The notes under the pieces are model-generated. The model did no database searches, was not told the DNA's origin, and saw only the letters and a list, made by a program, of their open reading frames with translations. Both the position numbers and the translations under genes were made by a program. Below, piece by piece: positions 52,192-61,346 of a DNA stretch of 64,000 nucleotides. Positions within the stretch are counted from its first letter, which is position 1. Each line of letters opens with the position of its first letter. Source of the DNA: Bradyrhizobium rifense (GTDB taxonomy: Bacteria > Pseudomonadota > Alphaproteobacteria > Rhizobiales > Xanthobacteraceae); NCBI RefSeq assembly GCF_008123425.1, contig NZ_VSSS01000033.1:1-64000 (forward strand). Reading direction: 5' to 3'.

Positions 52192-52219
52192 AAGGCCCGC
52201 GAGACATCGCGGGTCTTTC
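52192..52219 (+). terminator. rho-independent terminator after paaK
   Basis: AAGGCCCGCGA (52192-52202) and TCGCGGGTCTT (52207-52217) pair with one G-T wobble around a GACA loop, followed by a T-rich stretch. It lies 22 bp after the paaK stop and runs right up to the next start codon. Confidence 0.75.
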
Positions 52220-52221
52220 TT

Positions 52222-53226
52222 ATGTCACCAGCAGATACCAAAGCCGTCGAGGCGCGTTGCGTCCGCCTCAATGCCAAGGCCGAAAACGCCGCTGCGGTTG
52301 CACCCAGCGTCGAGCGCCATACGCTGACGCGCGGCCCGAACGATCTCCTGATCGAGGTGAAGGCTGCCGCCGTCAACCCGTCCGACGTCAAGGCTGCCAC
52401 GGGGCTGATGCCCTATGCCGTGTTCCCGCGTACGCCCGGCCGAGACTATGCCGGCGTGGTGATCGACGGGCCGGCCGGCACGATCGGCCGCGAGGTGTTC
52501 GGCTCCTCTGGTGATCTCGGCATCCGCCGCGACGGCACTCATGCGAGCCATCTCGTGGTCGAAGCTGACGCGGTCGTGGAGAAGCCGGCGAGCGCATCCT
52601 GGGAGGAGGCCGCCGGCATCGGTGTGCCCTTCGTCACCGCGATGGAAGGCTTTCGCCGCGCGGGCGTGCCGAAGAGCGGCGAGACGGTTCTCGTGTTCGG
52701 CGTCAACGGCAAGGTCGGTCAGGCCGCGGTGCAGATCGCGACATGGCAGGGTGCTCGTGTCATCGGCGTGGTGCGCAAGGCGGAAGCCTATGAAGGCCAC
52801 AGCAATGCGCCGATCGAGGTCATCGACGCTTCAACAACGGACGTCGCCACACGCGTGCGCGAATTGACCGGCGGCAAGGGTGCCGACATCGTCTTCAACA
52901 CGGTCGGCGATCCCTATTTCCAGGCGGCGCACAAGTCGCTTGCGCTGCGCGGCCGCCAGATCCTCATTGCCGCCATCGACCGCATCGTGCAGTTCAACAT
53001 CCTCGAATTCTACCGGGGACAACACACCTATGTCGGTATCGACACACTCGGCCTGTCGTCGGTCGCGACCGCTGCCGTGCTGCGCGATCTCGGTCCCGGC
53101 TTTGCGAGCGGGCAGCTGAAGCCGTTCCCGATCAACGCGAATGCGATCTATCCGCTCGAGCGCGCGAAGGAAGCCTACGTTGCGGTCGCCGGCTCCTCGC
53201 GGGATCGCGTGATCCTGAAGCCGTAA
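52222..53226 (+). CDS. quinone oxidoreductase-like / zinc-independent MDR dehydrogenase
   Basis: A 334-residue medium-chain reductase. The N-terminal catalytic domain has IEVKAAAVNPSDVKAATG and TPGRDYAGVVIDG; the nucleotide domain VLVFGVNGKVGQAAVQIATWQGARVIGVV fits NADPH binding. No zinc-ligand cysteines are seen, so it is of the quinone oxidoreductase type. The start ATG at 52222 is taken from homology, but the region where a ribosome-binding site should be is the stem of the paaK terminator, so the gene may be expressed from read-through or start differently. Substrate unknown. Confidence 0.78.
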   Translation: MSPADTKAVEARCVRLNAKAENAAAVAPSVERHTLTRGPNDLLIEVKAAAVNPSDVKAATGLMPYAVFPRTPGRDYAGVVIDGPAGTIGREVFGSSGDLGIRRDGTHASHLVVEADAVVEKPASASWEEAAGIGVPFVTAMEGFRRAGVPKSGETVLVFGVNGKVGQAAVQIATWQGARVIGVVRKAEAYEGHSNAPIEVIDASTTDVATRVRELTGGKGADIVFNTVGDPYFQAAHKSLALRGRQILIAAIDRIVQFNILEFYRGQHTYVGIDTLGLSSVATAAVLRDLGPGFASGQLKPFPINANAIYPLERAKEAYVAVAGSSRDRVILKP

Positions 53227-53228
53227 TC

Positions 53229-54275
53229 ATGGAGTCGCCCGCCCAGCTCGTCATCCTCGCCGGCCTCATCATTGGCCTGGTCTATGGCGCCGTCGGCCTG
53301 CTCAGTGGCTTCTGCCTGATGAGCAGCATGCGCGGCTTTCTGACGGATGGGGACGGGCGGCTGGTGCGCAGCTACGCGTTGGCGATCGCGGTCGCGATTG
53401 CCGCGAGCCAGTTCCTCGCTGGCAAGGGCATGGTCGACCTCGGCAAGTCGATCTACCTGCAAGCAACCTTTTCGGTGCCGGTGCTTTTCCTGGGCGGCCT
53501 GCTGTTCGGCTACGGCATGGTGCTGTCGAACGGCTGCGGCTCGCGCGCGCTGGTGCTGCTCGGCCGCGGCAATCTCCGCTCCTTCGTCGTCGTGATCGTG
53601 CTCGCCATTGCCGCGCAGATGACGCTCAAAGGCCTGATCGCGCCGGCACGCATTGCGCTGGTTCAGGCTTCTCAAACGACCGTCAGCGTTAATTCGCTGC
53701 CGACACTATTGACGACGCTTGGCCTCGGTGAAGCCGGTTCGCGCGCGCTGGCCGCAGCTGCGATCGTCGCCGCGCTGATCCTTTTTGCTTTCGCGCATCC
53801 AGTGTTTCGCCGCTCGCCGGGCCAGATCGCGGCGGGCGTCATTGTCGGTCTGCTCGTTGCCGGTGGCTGGTACGTCACTGGCTATCTCGGTGCAGACGAC
53901 TTCAATCCCGTCCCGGTGACCTCGCTCACCTTCATCGCGCCGATCGCCGATAGCCTGCAATACGCGATGCTCTCGACGGGCCTGATGCTCAACTTCGGCA
54001 TCGCGACCGTTGTCGGCGTCTTTGCCGGCAGTCTGGTGACCGCGCTCGCCACGGGCCGCTTCCATCTCGAAGGCTATTCATCGCCACGCCACATGCTGCG
54101 ATCGGCTGGTGGCGCCGCCCTGATGGGGATCGGCGGGGTGATGGCGTTCGGCTGCTCGATCGGGCAGGGGCTTACCGGCATATCGACGCTCGCGCTGGGC
54201 TCGTTCATTGCGGTCGCCGGCATCCTGCTCGGCACGACGGCAGGCTTGCGCGTTCAGCCGCTGGCGGTGGCCTGA
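53229..54275 (+). CDS. YeeE/YedE (TsuA-like) sulfur-compound transporter
   Basis: A 348-residue membrane protein with about nine to ten hydrophobic segments. Two halves show the family marks, each with a conserved cysteine: FGYGMVLSNGCGSRALVLLGRGNLRS in the first and GGVMAFGCSIGQGLTGISTLALGS in the second. These cysteines line the thiosulfate path in TsuA, so thiosulfate or a related sulfur compound is the likely cargo. It starts 2 bp after the dehydrogenase stop, so they may be co-expressed. Its 3' end overlaps the convergent EamA gene by 22 bp. Confidence 0.87.
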   Translation: MESPAQLVILAGLIIGLVYGAVGLLSGFCLMSSMRGFLTDGDGRLVRSYALAIAVAIAASQFLAGKGMVDLGKSIYLQATFSVPVLFLGGLLFGYGMVLSNGCGSRALVLLGRGNLRSFVVVIVLAIAAQMTLKGLIAPARIALVQASQTTVSVNSLPTLLTTLGLGEAGSRALAAAAIVAALILFAFAHPVFRRSPGQIAAGVIVGLLVAGGWYVTGYLGADDFNPVPVTSLTFIAPIADSLQYAMLSTGLMLNFGIATVVGVFAGSLVTALATGRFHLEGYSSPRHMLRSAGGAALMGIGGVMAFGCSIGQGLTGISTLALGSFIAVAGILLGTTAGLRVQPLAVA

Positions 54276-55171
54276 CGGCGCAGCAGCCGGTCGCCCAGCG
54301 TCGCAAGGCCAATGCCGGCCACGATCAGTCCGGCTGCAACGGCCAGACTGATGTCGATGGGCTCACCCAGCAGGATGGCCGCACTGGCGATGCCGACGAG
54401 CGGCGTCCCGGTGGTGCCGAGCGCCGTCGTCAGAGCCGAGATGCTCTTGTTGACCATCGACATCGCCCAATAGGCCAGCGCGGTCCCGATCAGGCCGGAG
54501 TACAGGAACAGCAGCACGAGCCTCCACGACCATTCCGCATGCGGCAGGCCATCCGTGATCAGCGCCGACCCTGTGAGCACGATGGTTGCCACGAGCACCT
54601 GCCAGATCAAAAGCTGGAGCGGGGACGCGATCCAGCGATGCGCGCGGATATAGATGATGTTCGCGGCCCAGGAGATCGCGGCCAGGATCACCATGCCGGC
54701 GCCGAGCACGACGTTTGCGTTGGTCCAGTCGATCGACGTCGGGTTCAGGATCACGGCAAGCCCAACCAGTCCGAGCAGGGCGCCGGCGAGCTTCGGCGCC
54801 GTCAGGGTGTCCTTCCCGAGCAGGGGGGCAGCGATCGCGACCCAGAGCGGCGTCGTGTAGCCGAGCACGATGGCCTTGCTCGCGGGCAGGAACCGCACAC
54901 CGGCCGCAACCAGGACCGAAAATATCGTCATGTGCAGCAGCGCGACGCTCAGGACCACAGGAATGTCGCGCCGCTTCGGAATCACCAGATTGTTGCTCAG
55001 TCCCAGGATCACGAACAGGCCAGCCAGCGCGATCCAGCTCCGGATAGCCGAAGTCCACAATGGTGGAAGGAATTGCACGAGCTGCTTCGTGATCGACCAG
55101 TTCACGCCCCAGGCCAGCACGACGATGAGGAACAGCCCGATGGCTGTGCGGGGAGAGAGGGAAGAGTTCAT
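54254..55171 (-). CDS. EamA/DMT-family exporter (10 TM)
   Basis: A 305-residue transporter with two EamA repeats, about ten helices in all, for example AIGLFLIVVLAWGVNWSITK at the start and the second repeat VVLGAGMVILAAISWAANIIYIRAHRW. Members export amino acids or other small metabolites. The ATG at 55171 gives the normal length. The divergent MocR regulator sits 82 bp away, with operator-like repeats between, so it probably controls this exporter. Confidence 0.87.
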   Translation of the reverse strand: MNSSLSPRTAIGLFLIVVLAWGVNWSITKQLVQFLPPLWTSAIRSWIALAGLFVILGLSNNLVIPKRRDIPVVLSVALLHMTIFSVLVAAGVRFLPASKAIVLGYTTPLWVAIAAPLLGKDTLTAPKLAGALLGLVGLAVILNPTSIDWTNANVVLGAGMVILAAISWAANIIYIRAHRWIASPLQLLIWQVLVATIVLTGSALITDGLPHAEWSWRLVLLFLYSGLIGTALAYWAMSMVNKSISALTTALGTTGTPLVGIASAAILLGEPIDISLAVAAGLIVAGIGLATLGDRLLRRQATASG

Positions 55172-55215
55172 CGCAGAATCCTTGAAGCAATTTGGTCTGC
55201 GAGATAGCATCCCGA

Positions 55216-55260
55216 CTGGCACCTGAATAAGTGCCAGATCGGAGAGGAATAAGGTGCCAG
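55216..55260. promoter_or_regulatory. repeated GTGCCAG operator half-sites between EamA and MocR genes
   Basis: CTGGCAC at 55216-55222 and GTGCCAG at 55231-55237 form an inverted repeat with an 8-nt spacer; a further GTGCCAG at 55254-55260 is a direct repeat of the second, 23 bp on, and includes the MocR GTG start codon. MocR/PdxR-type regulators bind direct or inverted repeats of this size, so autoregulation plus control of the EamA gene is inferred. Confidence 0.6.
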
Positions 55261-56702
55261 TTTCAGAAAGCATGATCTCCGGCTTGATCGGCCTGAACCG
55301 GGCCGACGATGAAGGGTTGGTGGCGCAACTGACGAGCCAGCTTCGAAGCCTGATCGCGGCCGGCCGCCTCGCCAGAGGCCGCGCGCTGCCGTCGAGCCGC
55401 CGGCTTGCGAGCGATCTCGGCGTCTCCCGCAACACCGTCACCTATGCGTTCGAGCAACTCGCCGCTGAAGGATATCTGGAGGCGTCGCACGGACGTCGTC
55501 CCGTGGTGACGATCGATGGTGCTGAGCGCATCGAAGCAGCGGGCGCCGTCGCTTCGCGCGTTCGCTCCGCCAGGCCGCAGCTCTCGCCTTGGGCTTCGCA
55601 GCTCAGGCAGACGGACTGGCCGATGTCCTATCAGGCGCCTCAAAAACCGTTGCGGCCGGGGCACGGCGATTTCAGGGAGTTTCCGAACGAGGTGTGGGCG
55701 CGCTGCCTGCGCCACAGCGCCGTGCGCGCGGCCAGGCGCGAGCTTGGTCCGGTCAACCGCACACGCCTGCGCGAGGCGCTGGCGCATTATCTCGCGACTA
55801 GCAGAGGCGTTCGCGCCACGGTGGACCAGATCCTGATCCTGCCAAGCGCACAGGCTGCGCTGACCTTGATAGCGGCTGCACTCGTTAGGCCGGGCGACGA
55901 CGTCTGGGTCGAGGATCCCGGCTATCCCGGCGCCGCGGCCGCCTTCCGTGCGTCAGGCGCGCGCGTGACTGGCATCAAGCTGGATGAGCAGGGCATGCAG
56001 CCGATGCCGGGAATGGCCGTGCCCAAGCTCGTCTTCATGACGCCATCGCACCAGCATCCGACCGGACGGCTGATGTCGCTGGCCCGGCGCACCGCGTTTC
56101 TCAGGTCGAGCAGGCCCGGCAAGACCTGGATCGTCGAGGACGATTACGACGGTGAATTCCACTATGACAGCCGGCCGGTGCCAGCCTTGCAGGGGCTCGA
56201 TGCCCATGGCCGCGTGTTTTATGTCGGCACGTTCTCGAAGGCGATGACGTCGGATATCCGGCTCGGCTATCTCGTCGTGCCGCCGGCGCTGGTTAGCACA
56301 TTCGAGATCGCGCAGCGGCATATCGGCTTGATCGCTTCCAGTCACATCCAGGAAGCGCTCGCCGAATTTATCGCCGATGGGCATTTTCTGGCGCATCTGC
56401 GCCGGGTGCGCCGTCTCTATCACGCACGGCGCGATCACCTCGTCGAGGGACTGGAGCGTCATCTCGGCGAAGTGCTCTCAGTCGAGGTGCCCTCGGGCGG
56501 CATCCAGCTCGTCGCCCGCCTCAAGCGCGGGCGCGCCGATCAGGCGGCGGTGAAGCGATTGGTCGACGCAGGCGTTGAAACCCGCGCTCTATCCAGCCTG
56601 GCGCTGGGCAAGCCGTGCGATCATGGCCTGTTGCTCGGCTTTGCGGCCTGGCGCGAGAGCGAGATCAGTGCTGCGGTACGAACGATGGCGTCGTGCTTCT
56701 AG
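55254..56702 (+). CDS. MocR/PdxR-family regulator (GntR HTH fused to PLP aminotransferase domain)
   Basis: A 482-residue fusion. Residues about 15-80 form a GntR winged helix (LIAAGRLARGRALPSSRRLASDLGVSRNTVTYAFEQLAAEGYLEAS), the rest an aminotransferase class I/II-like domain with the PLP lysine in VGTFSKAMTSDIRLGY and EDDYDGEFHYD. Such proteins sense PLP or an amino compound. The start is GTG at 55254, 6 bp after GGAGAGG; an ATG lies six codons later. Divergent from the EamA exporter. Confidence 0.9.
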   Translation: MPVSESMISGLIGLNRADDEGLVAQLTSQLRSLIAAGRLARGRALPSSRRLASDLGVSRNTVTYAFEQLAAEGYLEASHGRRPVVTIDGAERIEAAGAVASRVRSARPQLSPWASQLRQTDWPMSYQAPQKPLRPGHGDFREFPNEVWARCLRHSAVRAARRELGPVNRTRLREALAHYLATSRGVRATVDQILILPSAQAALTLIAAALVRPGDDVWVEDPGYPGAAAAFRASGARVTGIKLDEQGMQPMPGMAVPKLVFMTPSHQHPTGRLMSLARRTAFLRSSRPGKTWIVEDDYDGEFHYDSRPVPALQGLDAHGRVFYVGTFSKAMTSDIRLGYLVVPPALVSTFEIAQRHIGLIASSHIQEALAEFIADGHFLAHLRRVRRLYHARRDHLVEGLERHLGEVLSVEVPSGGIQLVARLKRGRADQAAVKRLVDAGVETRALSSLALGKPCDHGLLLGFAAWRESEISAAVRTMASCF

Positions 56703-56750
56703 AGCATGATCCGGAAAAGTGTGAAGCGGTTTTCCGAAAAGATCATGCTC
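56702..56750. repeat. conserved intergenic palindrome (GAGCATGATC family)
   Basis: GAGCATGATC (56702-56711) and GATCATGCTC (56741-56750) plus the inner CGGAAAA (56712-56718) and TTTTCCG (56730-56736) pair as an extended hairpin. A palindrome of this form is widely dispersed in Bradyrhizobium and relatives. It lies between the convergent MocR and OsmC genes, its first base being the last base of the MocR stop codon, and could serve as a bidirectional terminator. Confidence 0.8.
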
Positions 56751-56763
56751 AAACAATAACGTG

Positions 56764-57987
56764 CTAGTCCACCGCCTTCGTGACGATGCGGATCTCCGAG
56801 GTCAGCGTCCGGTGTACCGGGCACTTGTCGGCGATCTCCATCAGCTTCTTGCGTTGCTCGCCATCAAGCGCGCCGTCGATTGCGATATCTCGCTCGATCT
56901 GGTCGAGCATGCCGTCCCGCGTATCGCACTCCGCGCAGTCCTTGGCGTAGATTTTTGAATGCTTCAAAGTGACGGTAACGCGGTCGAGCGGCAGCGACTT
57001 GCGGTCAGCATAGAGTCGCATGGTCATGGAGGTGCAGGCACCGAGACCGGCGAGAAGGAAATCATAGGGCCCGGGACCGGTATCTTCGCCGCCGGCCGCC
57101 ACCGGCTCGTCCGCCACCAGATGATGCGGCCCGACGGTGATGATCTGGTTGAACTTGCTCTTGCGGGTCTCCTGCACCACGACCCTTCGCGGCTCCTCCG
57201 AGGAACTCGACGTTTGTACCGGCTTTGCCGCGTCGATGTAGCGGCTCGCCCAGGCTGCGATCACATCGGCCGCGTAGAGCGCATCGGCCGGCTTGGTCAG
57301 CAGATGATCGGCATGGTCGAGCGAGACAAAGCTCTTGGGGTGTTTTGCCGAAACAAAGATCTTGGTCGCGTTGTCGATGCCGACGGTGTCGTCGACTGGT
57401 GACTGCATCACCAGCAGCGCCTTGTGCAAGCCGGTGATGTCCTTCATCAGCTCGTGTTCGGCGACGTCGTCGAGGAACTCGCGCTTGATCCGGAACGGTC
57501 GCCCGGCGAGCGAGACTTCGACCTCGCCCTGCGCTCGGATGTCGTCGATATGTTCTTTGAAAAGACCGGTGACGTGAGCAGGATCAGACGGCGCCGCGAT
57601 GGTTGCGACCGCCTTGGCTTCCGGAATCTTTCCGGCGGCCGCCAGGATCGCCGCGCCGCCGAGACTGTGCCCGATCAGGATCGATGGTGCCTTGCGGGTC
57701 GCACGCAGGTGATCGACGGCATGCACGAGATCGGCGACGTTGGACGAGAACGTCGAATTGGCGAAATCGCCTTCGCTGGAGCCAAGCCCGGTGAAATCGA
57801 AGCGCAGCACCGCGATGCCCCTGGCGGCAAGTGCAACGGAGATGCGCCTGGCGGCCAGCGTGTCCTTGCCGCAGGTGAAGCAGTGGGCGAACAGTGCGTA
57901 AGCTACGGGCTCGCCGTCAGGCAGCTCCAGCGCGGCTGCGAGCTGATGACCGCCTTCGCCGGTGAATTGAAAGCGTTCCGTCGGCAT
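56764..57987 (-). CDS. alpha/beta hydrolase-OsmC fusion protein
   Basis: A 407-residue two-domain protein. Residues about 1-255 are an alpha/beta hydrolase with elbow IGHSLGG (Ser108) and an acid residue in SPVDDTVGIDNA; residues about 270-407 are an OsmC/Ohr domain with the redox-active cysteine region LAGLGACTSMTMRLYADRK and DCAECDTRDG. OsmC-type enzymes reduce organic hydroperoxides; the combination may act on esterified hydroperoxides, though this is not shown. It is the last gene of the leftward five-gene run, 26 bp after the Mo protein. Confidence 0.9.
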   Translation of the reverse strand: MPTERFQFTGEGGHQLAAALELPDGEPVAYALFAHCFTCGKDTLAARRISVALAARGIAVLRFDFTGLGSSEGDFANSTFSSNVADLVHAVDHLRATRKAPSILIGHSLGGAAILAAAGKIPEAKAVATIAAPSDPAHVTGLFKEHIDDIRAQGEVEVSLAGRPFRIKREFLDDVAEHELMKDITGLHKALLVMQSPVDDTVGIDNATKIFVSAKHPKSFVSLDHADHLLTKPADALYAADVIAAWASRYIDAAKPVQTSSSSEEPRRVVVQETRKSKFNQIITVGPHHLVADEPVAAGGEDTGPGPYDFLLAGLGACTSMTMRLYADRKSLPLDRVTVTLKHSKIYAKDCAECDTRDGMLDQIERDIAIDGALDGEQRKKLMEIADKCPVHRTLTSEIRIVTKAVD

Positions 57988-58013
57988 GGGCTCCCCCTTG
58001 TCTTTGCTCGACC

Positions 58014-58673
58014 TTAGTCGGCTGAATAGCGCTGCTCTGCCCAGGGATCGCCGCGGTTATGATAGCCGCGGACTTCCCAGAAGCCCGGCGCGTCCTCGGT
58101 GACGAATTCGATGGCCTGGAGCCATTTCGCGCTCTTCCAGAAATACAGATGCGGCACCACGAGTCGTACCGGGCCACCATGCTCGCTGGACAGCGGCTGG
58201 CCCGACCAGCTATGGGCGAGTAGCGCGTCCTCGGCGGCAAAGTCTTCCAGTGCAAGGTTGGTGGTGTAGCCATCAGATGAATGCAGCACCACGAAACGCG
58301 CATCGTCCCGAGGCTGGCAGGCTGCGAGCAATTCGCGTGTCGCGAGCCCTTCCCACACATTGTCGTAACGCGACCAGGTCGTCACACAATGGATGTCGGA
58401 GGTGAACTGCACCTGCTTCTGCGCGGCGAACTCAGCAAAGGTCCAGAACACGGGGGTCTCGATCGCGCCGTAGACGTCGAGCCGCCAGCGCTCGCGGGAG
58501 ACCGGTGGCAAGACCCCGAGATCAAGTACCGGCCAGTCTTTTGTCAGATGCTGGCCTGGCGGCAGCCGCTGGTCTTCCGGGCGCGTCACCTTGCCGGTGA
58601 GGAAGCGGCCCTCGCGCGCCCATTTCTCCTTGGTGCGCGTCAGCTTGCTGTCGGATGGCGTTTCGTCGGCCAT
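58014..58673 (-). CDS. sulfite oxidase-like molybdopterin oxidoreductase (single domain)
   Basis: A 219-residue protein with the SUOX molybdopterin domain only: PVLDLGVLPPVSRERWRLDVYG, the Mo-ligating Cys96 in DIHCVTTWS, and VVPHLYFWKSAKWLQAIEFV. It lacks the C-terminal dimerisation domain of sulfite oxidases and, unlike MsrP/YedY, shows no twin-arginine signal, so it appears cytoplasmic. The substrate is unknown. The gene follows the MHS transporter by 18 bp. Confidence 0.85.
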   Translation of the reverse strand: MADETPSDSKLTRTKEKWAREGRFLTGKVTRPEDQRLPPGQHLTKDWPVLDLGVLPPVSRERWRLDVYGAIETPVFWTFAEFAAQKQVQFTSDIHCVTTWSRYDNVWEGLATRELLAACQPRDDARFVVLHSSDGYTTNLALEDFAAEDALLAHSWSGQPLSSEHGGPVRLVVPHLYFWKSAKWLQAIEFVTEDAPGFWEVRGYHNRGDPWAEQRYSAD

Positions 58674-58691
58674 GATCTACTCGAAAATGAG

Positions 58692-60014
58692 CTACTCGTG
58701 GCGGTGCATCGCGGAGGCATGCTTGGTGTCGCGCATGGTAGAATAGATGATCAGCGACAGGAAGATGACGCCGGCGAGATAGTAGTAGAACCACTCCTCG
58801 TGCCCGATGCTCTTGAAATAAAGCGCGATCGCGGGCGCCGTGCCGCCGAAGATCGAGACGGTGATGGCATAGGGCAGGCCAACACCGAGGGCGCGGACAT
58901 TGGTCGGGAACAGCTCGGCCTTCACCACCGCATTGATCGAGGTGTAGCCGGCGACGAACAGCCAGGCGCAGCAGATCAGGATGAAGGCCATGAAAGGCGA
59001 CTTGGTCTCCTTCAGCGTCATCAAAAGCGGCACGGTCGCCAGCGAGCCAGCGACACCGAAGAAGATCAAAAGCGGCTTGCGGCCGATCTTGTCGGAGATC
59101 GCGCCATAGATCGGCTGCAGGATGGTCGCAAAGATCAGCGTGCCGAAGATCACGAAGGTGGTCTGGTCTTCGGTCAGGCCCACCGAGAGCTTGACGAAGG
59201 TCTGCATGTAGGTGGTGAAGGTGTAGAACGCCGCGGTACCGCCGGCGGTGAGGCCGACCACGAGCAAAAGCTCGCGCGGATAGCGCAGCAGATTGGTGAT
59301 CGAGCCGGTCGGCTGCACGACCTTCTTGGCTTCCTCAAAGGCTTCAGTCTCATGCAGGTTGCGCCGCATCACCGCGGCGAAGATCGCGAGCGCAGCGCCG
59401 ATCGCGAACGGGATGCGCCAGCCCCAGGCCTTCAGTTCGTCGGGCGTCAGGAAGACCTTTTGCAGGAGCAGCAGCACGATGATCGCGGTGAGCTGGCCGC
59501 CGATCAGGGTCACGTACTGGAAGCTCGAATAGAAACCGCGATGCTTGGGATCGGCGACTTCGCTGAGGTAAGTGGCGCTGGCACCATATTCGCCGCCAAG
59601 GCTCAGGCCCTCGATCACGCGGGCGAGCGCCAGAATCACCGGGGCGGCAAAGCCGATCGTGGCATAGGTCGGCGTCAGCGCGATAATCAGCGAACCGAAG
59701 CACATGAACACGACCGACAGCGTCAGCGAGATGCGCCGGCCGTAGTGATCGGCGATATAGCCGAACAGCCAGCCGCCCAGCGGGCGCATCAGGAAGGTCG
59801 CCGCGAACACCACGGCGATGTTCAATTGCTGGACCACGGGGTCGCTGCCGGGGAAGAAGGCCGGGGCGAAGTAGAGCGCAAACGCCGTATAGGCGTAAAA
59901 GTCATACCATTCGACGAGATTGCCGATCGAGCCGATGAAGATCGCCTTGATCCGGCGTTCGGCGTCGGCGATGTCAATGTGGTCGGAGGCCGGTTTGATT
60001 GCCTGCTCTGTCAC
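58692..60014 (-). CDS. MFS transporter, metabolite:H+ symporter (MHS) type
   Basis: A 440-residue major facilitator with twelve helices. MHS features are GSIGNLVEWYDFYAYTAFALYFAPAFFP at the N-terminus, the loop RPLGGWLFGYIADHYGRRISL, RVIEGLSLGGEYGASATYLSEVA and SDKIGRKPLL in the second half. The family takes up dicarboxylates, proline betaine and aromatic or short acids. It lies 33 bp after the P450 gene, so it may import the substrate of that P450. Confidence 0.92.
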   Translation of the reverse strand: MTEQAIKPASDHIDIADAERRIKAIFIGSIGNLVEWYDFYAYTAFALYFAPAFFPGSDPVVQQLNIAVVFAATFLMRPLGGWLFGYIADHYGRRISLTLSVVFMCFGSLIIALTPTYATIGFAAPVILALARVIEGLSLGGEYGASATYLSEVADPKHRGFYSSFQYVTLIGGQLTAIIVLLLLQKVFLTPDELKAWGWRIPFAIGAALAIFAAVMRRNLHETEAFEEAKKVVQPTGSITNLLRYPRELLLVVGLTAGGTAAFYTFTTYMQTFVKLSVGLTEDQTTFVIFGTLIFATILQPIYGAISDKIGRKPLLIFFGVAGSLATVPLLMTLKETKSPFMAFILICCAWLFVAGYTSINAVVKAELFPTNVRALGVGLPYAITVSIFGGTAPAIALYFKSIGHEEWFYYYLAGVIFLSLIIYSTMRDTKHASAMHRHE

Positions 60015-60047
60015 GTCCGGCCTCCCAGAAATCCTGTGTCTGAGAGC

Positions 60048-61268
60048 CTACATCGCCTTTCCAAGCAGAAATGGCAACTGGCGGGGGCCTCTTACCGTGC
60101 CTTGTGACCAGGTCACGGTGCCCGCCGGGTCGAGCCGGAAGTCCGGAATCCGCTTCAGCCATTCCTCCAGCGCGACCTGCATCTCCATCCGCGCCAGGTT
60201 GGAACCAACGCAGCGGTGGATGCCGAGGCCAAAGGCGGCATGGCGGTTTTCCCGCCGGTCGATGACGACCTTGTCAGCGTCCGGAAACATTTTGGGATCG
60301 CGATTGGCGGCCGGGAACGACAGCAGCACCATGTTGCCCGCCTTGACCGGGCAGCCTGAGACCGTGGTCTCCTTGACCACCTCGCGGGCCATCGTCACCG
60401 GCGAGTAGGCCCGCAGCAGCTCCTCCACGGCGATCGGGATCAACCCGGGCTCGGCGATCAGCCGCTCGCGATCGGCCGGCGTCCGGGCGAGATGCCACAG
60501 CGAGGAGCCGATCGCGCTCCAGGTGGTGTCGATGCCGGCGATCAGGAGCAGCCGCAGCGAGCCCAGCACGTGCGACTCCTCCAGCGGCTGGCCTTCCTTG
60601 TCCTTGGCATTCATCAAATAGGAGATGAGATCTTTGGTCGGCTTCGACCTCCGTTCCTCGATATGCGTCCTGAAATAGGCGCTCATCTCCTGCACCGCCT
60701 GGAGCAGCTTGTTCTCGTCCTTGATGCCGAGCTCCAGGATCATGTGGATCCAGTTGATGAAGAGATCGCTGTCGCTCTCGGGAATACCGAGCATGTGCGC
60801 GATGGCCTGAACCGGAATGTATTTGCCGTACTGCGCTGCGGCATCGACCTTGCCGTCGGCGATGAATCCGTCGATCAGCTCGTTGCAGATCGCACGCATG
60901 CGCGGCTCGAGCTTCTTCATCGCATCCGGCGTGAACGGCGGCAGCAGCAATTGCTTGGCCGGCTTGTGGACGGGCGGATCGGAGGTGATCGGCGGGGCCG
61001 CGTTTCGGGCGACCTCGGGGCGCACATCGCGGACGATGATGCGGCGCGACGAAAAATGCTCGGCGTCGTTGGCGATTTCGCGCACCGCCTCATAGGTCGT
61101 CGGCATATAGCAGCCGAGGAAGCGCTCGGTATGCACGACCGGGCTCGCGGCGCGCAGCTCTTCCCAGATCGGGAAGGGATCGTCCGTCCATTGCGGATCG
61201 GTGTGGTCGAAATCATTGACCCAGTCGGTCACGGGCGGATGGGCAGTGGGCTGGCTCACGTCGGACAT
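60048..61268 (-). CDS. cytochrome P450 (class I, with cognate ferredoxin)
   Basis: A 406-residue P450. I-helix AGIDTTWSAIG, K-helix EELLRAY, and heme segment FGLGIHRCVGSNLARME with Cys353. The asparatate (GIDTT) in place of the usual glutamate of the AGxET motif is found in several bacterial families. The ATG at 61268 gives MSDVSQPTAHPP; the longer open frame adds 17 non-conserved residues. It follows its ferredoxin gene by 78 bp; the reductase must be elsewhere. The substrate is unknown, but the MHS transporter downstream suggests a small carboxylate. Confidence 0.92.
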   Translation of the reverse strand: MSDVSQPTAHPPVTDWVNDFDHTDPQWTDDPFPIWEELRAASPVVHTERFLGCYMPTTYEAVREIANDAEHFSSRRIIVRDVRPEVARNAAPPITSDPPVHKPAKQLLLPPFTPDAMKKLEPRMRAICNELIDGFIADGKVDAAAQYGKYIPVQAIAHMLGIPESDSDLFINWIHMILELGIKDENKLLQAVQEMSAYFRTHIEERRSKPTKDLISYLMNAKDKEGQPLEESHVLGSLRLLLIAGIDTTWSAIGSSLWHLARTPADRERLIAEPGLIPIAVEELLRAYSPVTMAREVVKETTVSGCPVKAGNMVLLSFPAANRDPKMFPDADKVVIDRRENRHAAFGLGIHRCVGSNLARMEMQVALEEWLKRIPDFRLDPAGTVTWSQGTVRGPRQLPFLLGKAM

Positions 61269-61346
61269 GGCAGGAAAATCCCTTGAATATCCCTTGGGGC
61301 TCGTGTTCGCTGAAGGCACTCAAAGCGCGCGCGGGCAGGGGCCGCG

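Noticed and set aside
58281..60107. 608-codon plus-strand open frame over the MHS transporter and Mo protein
   Set aside because: Antisense artefact; the sense frames carry complete transporter and SUOX motifs.
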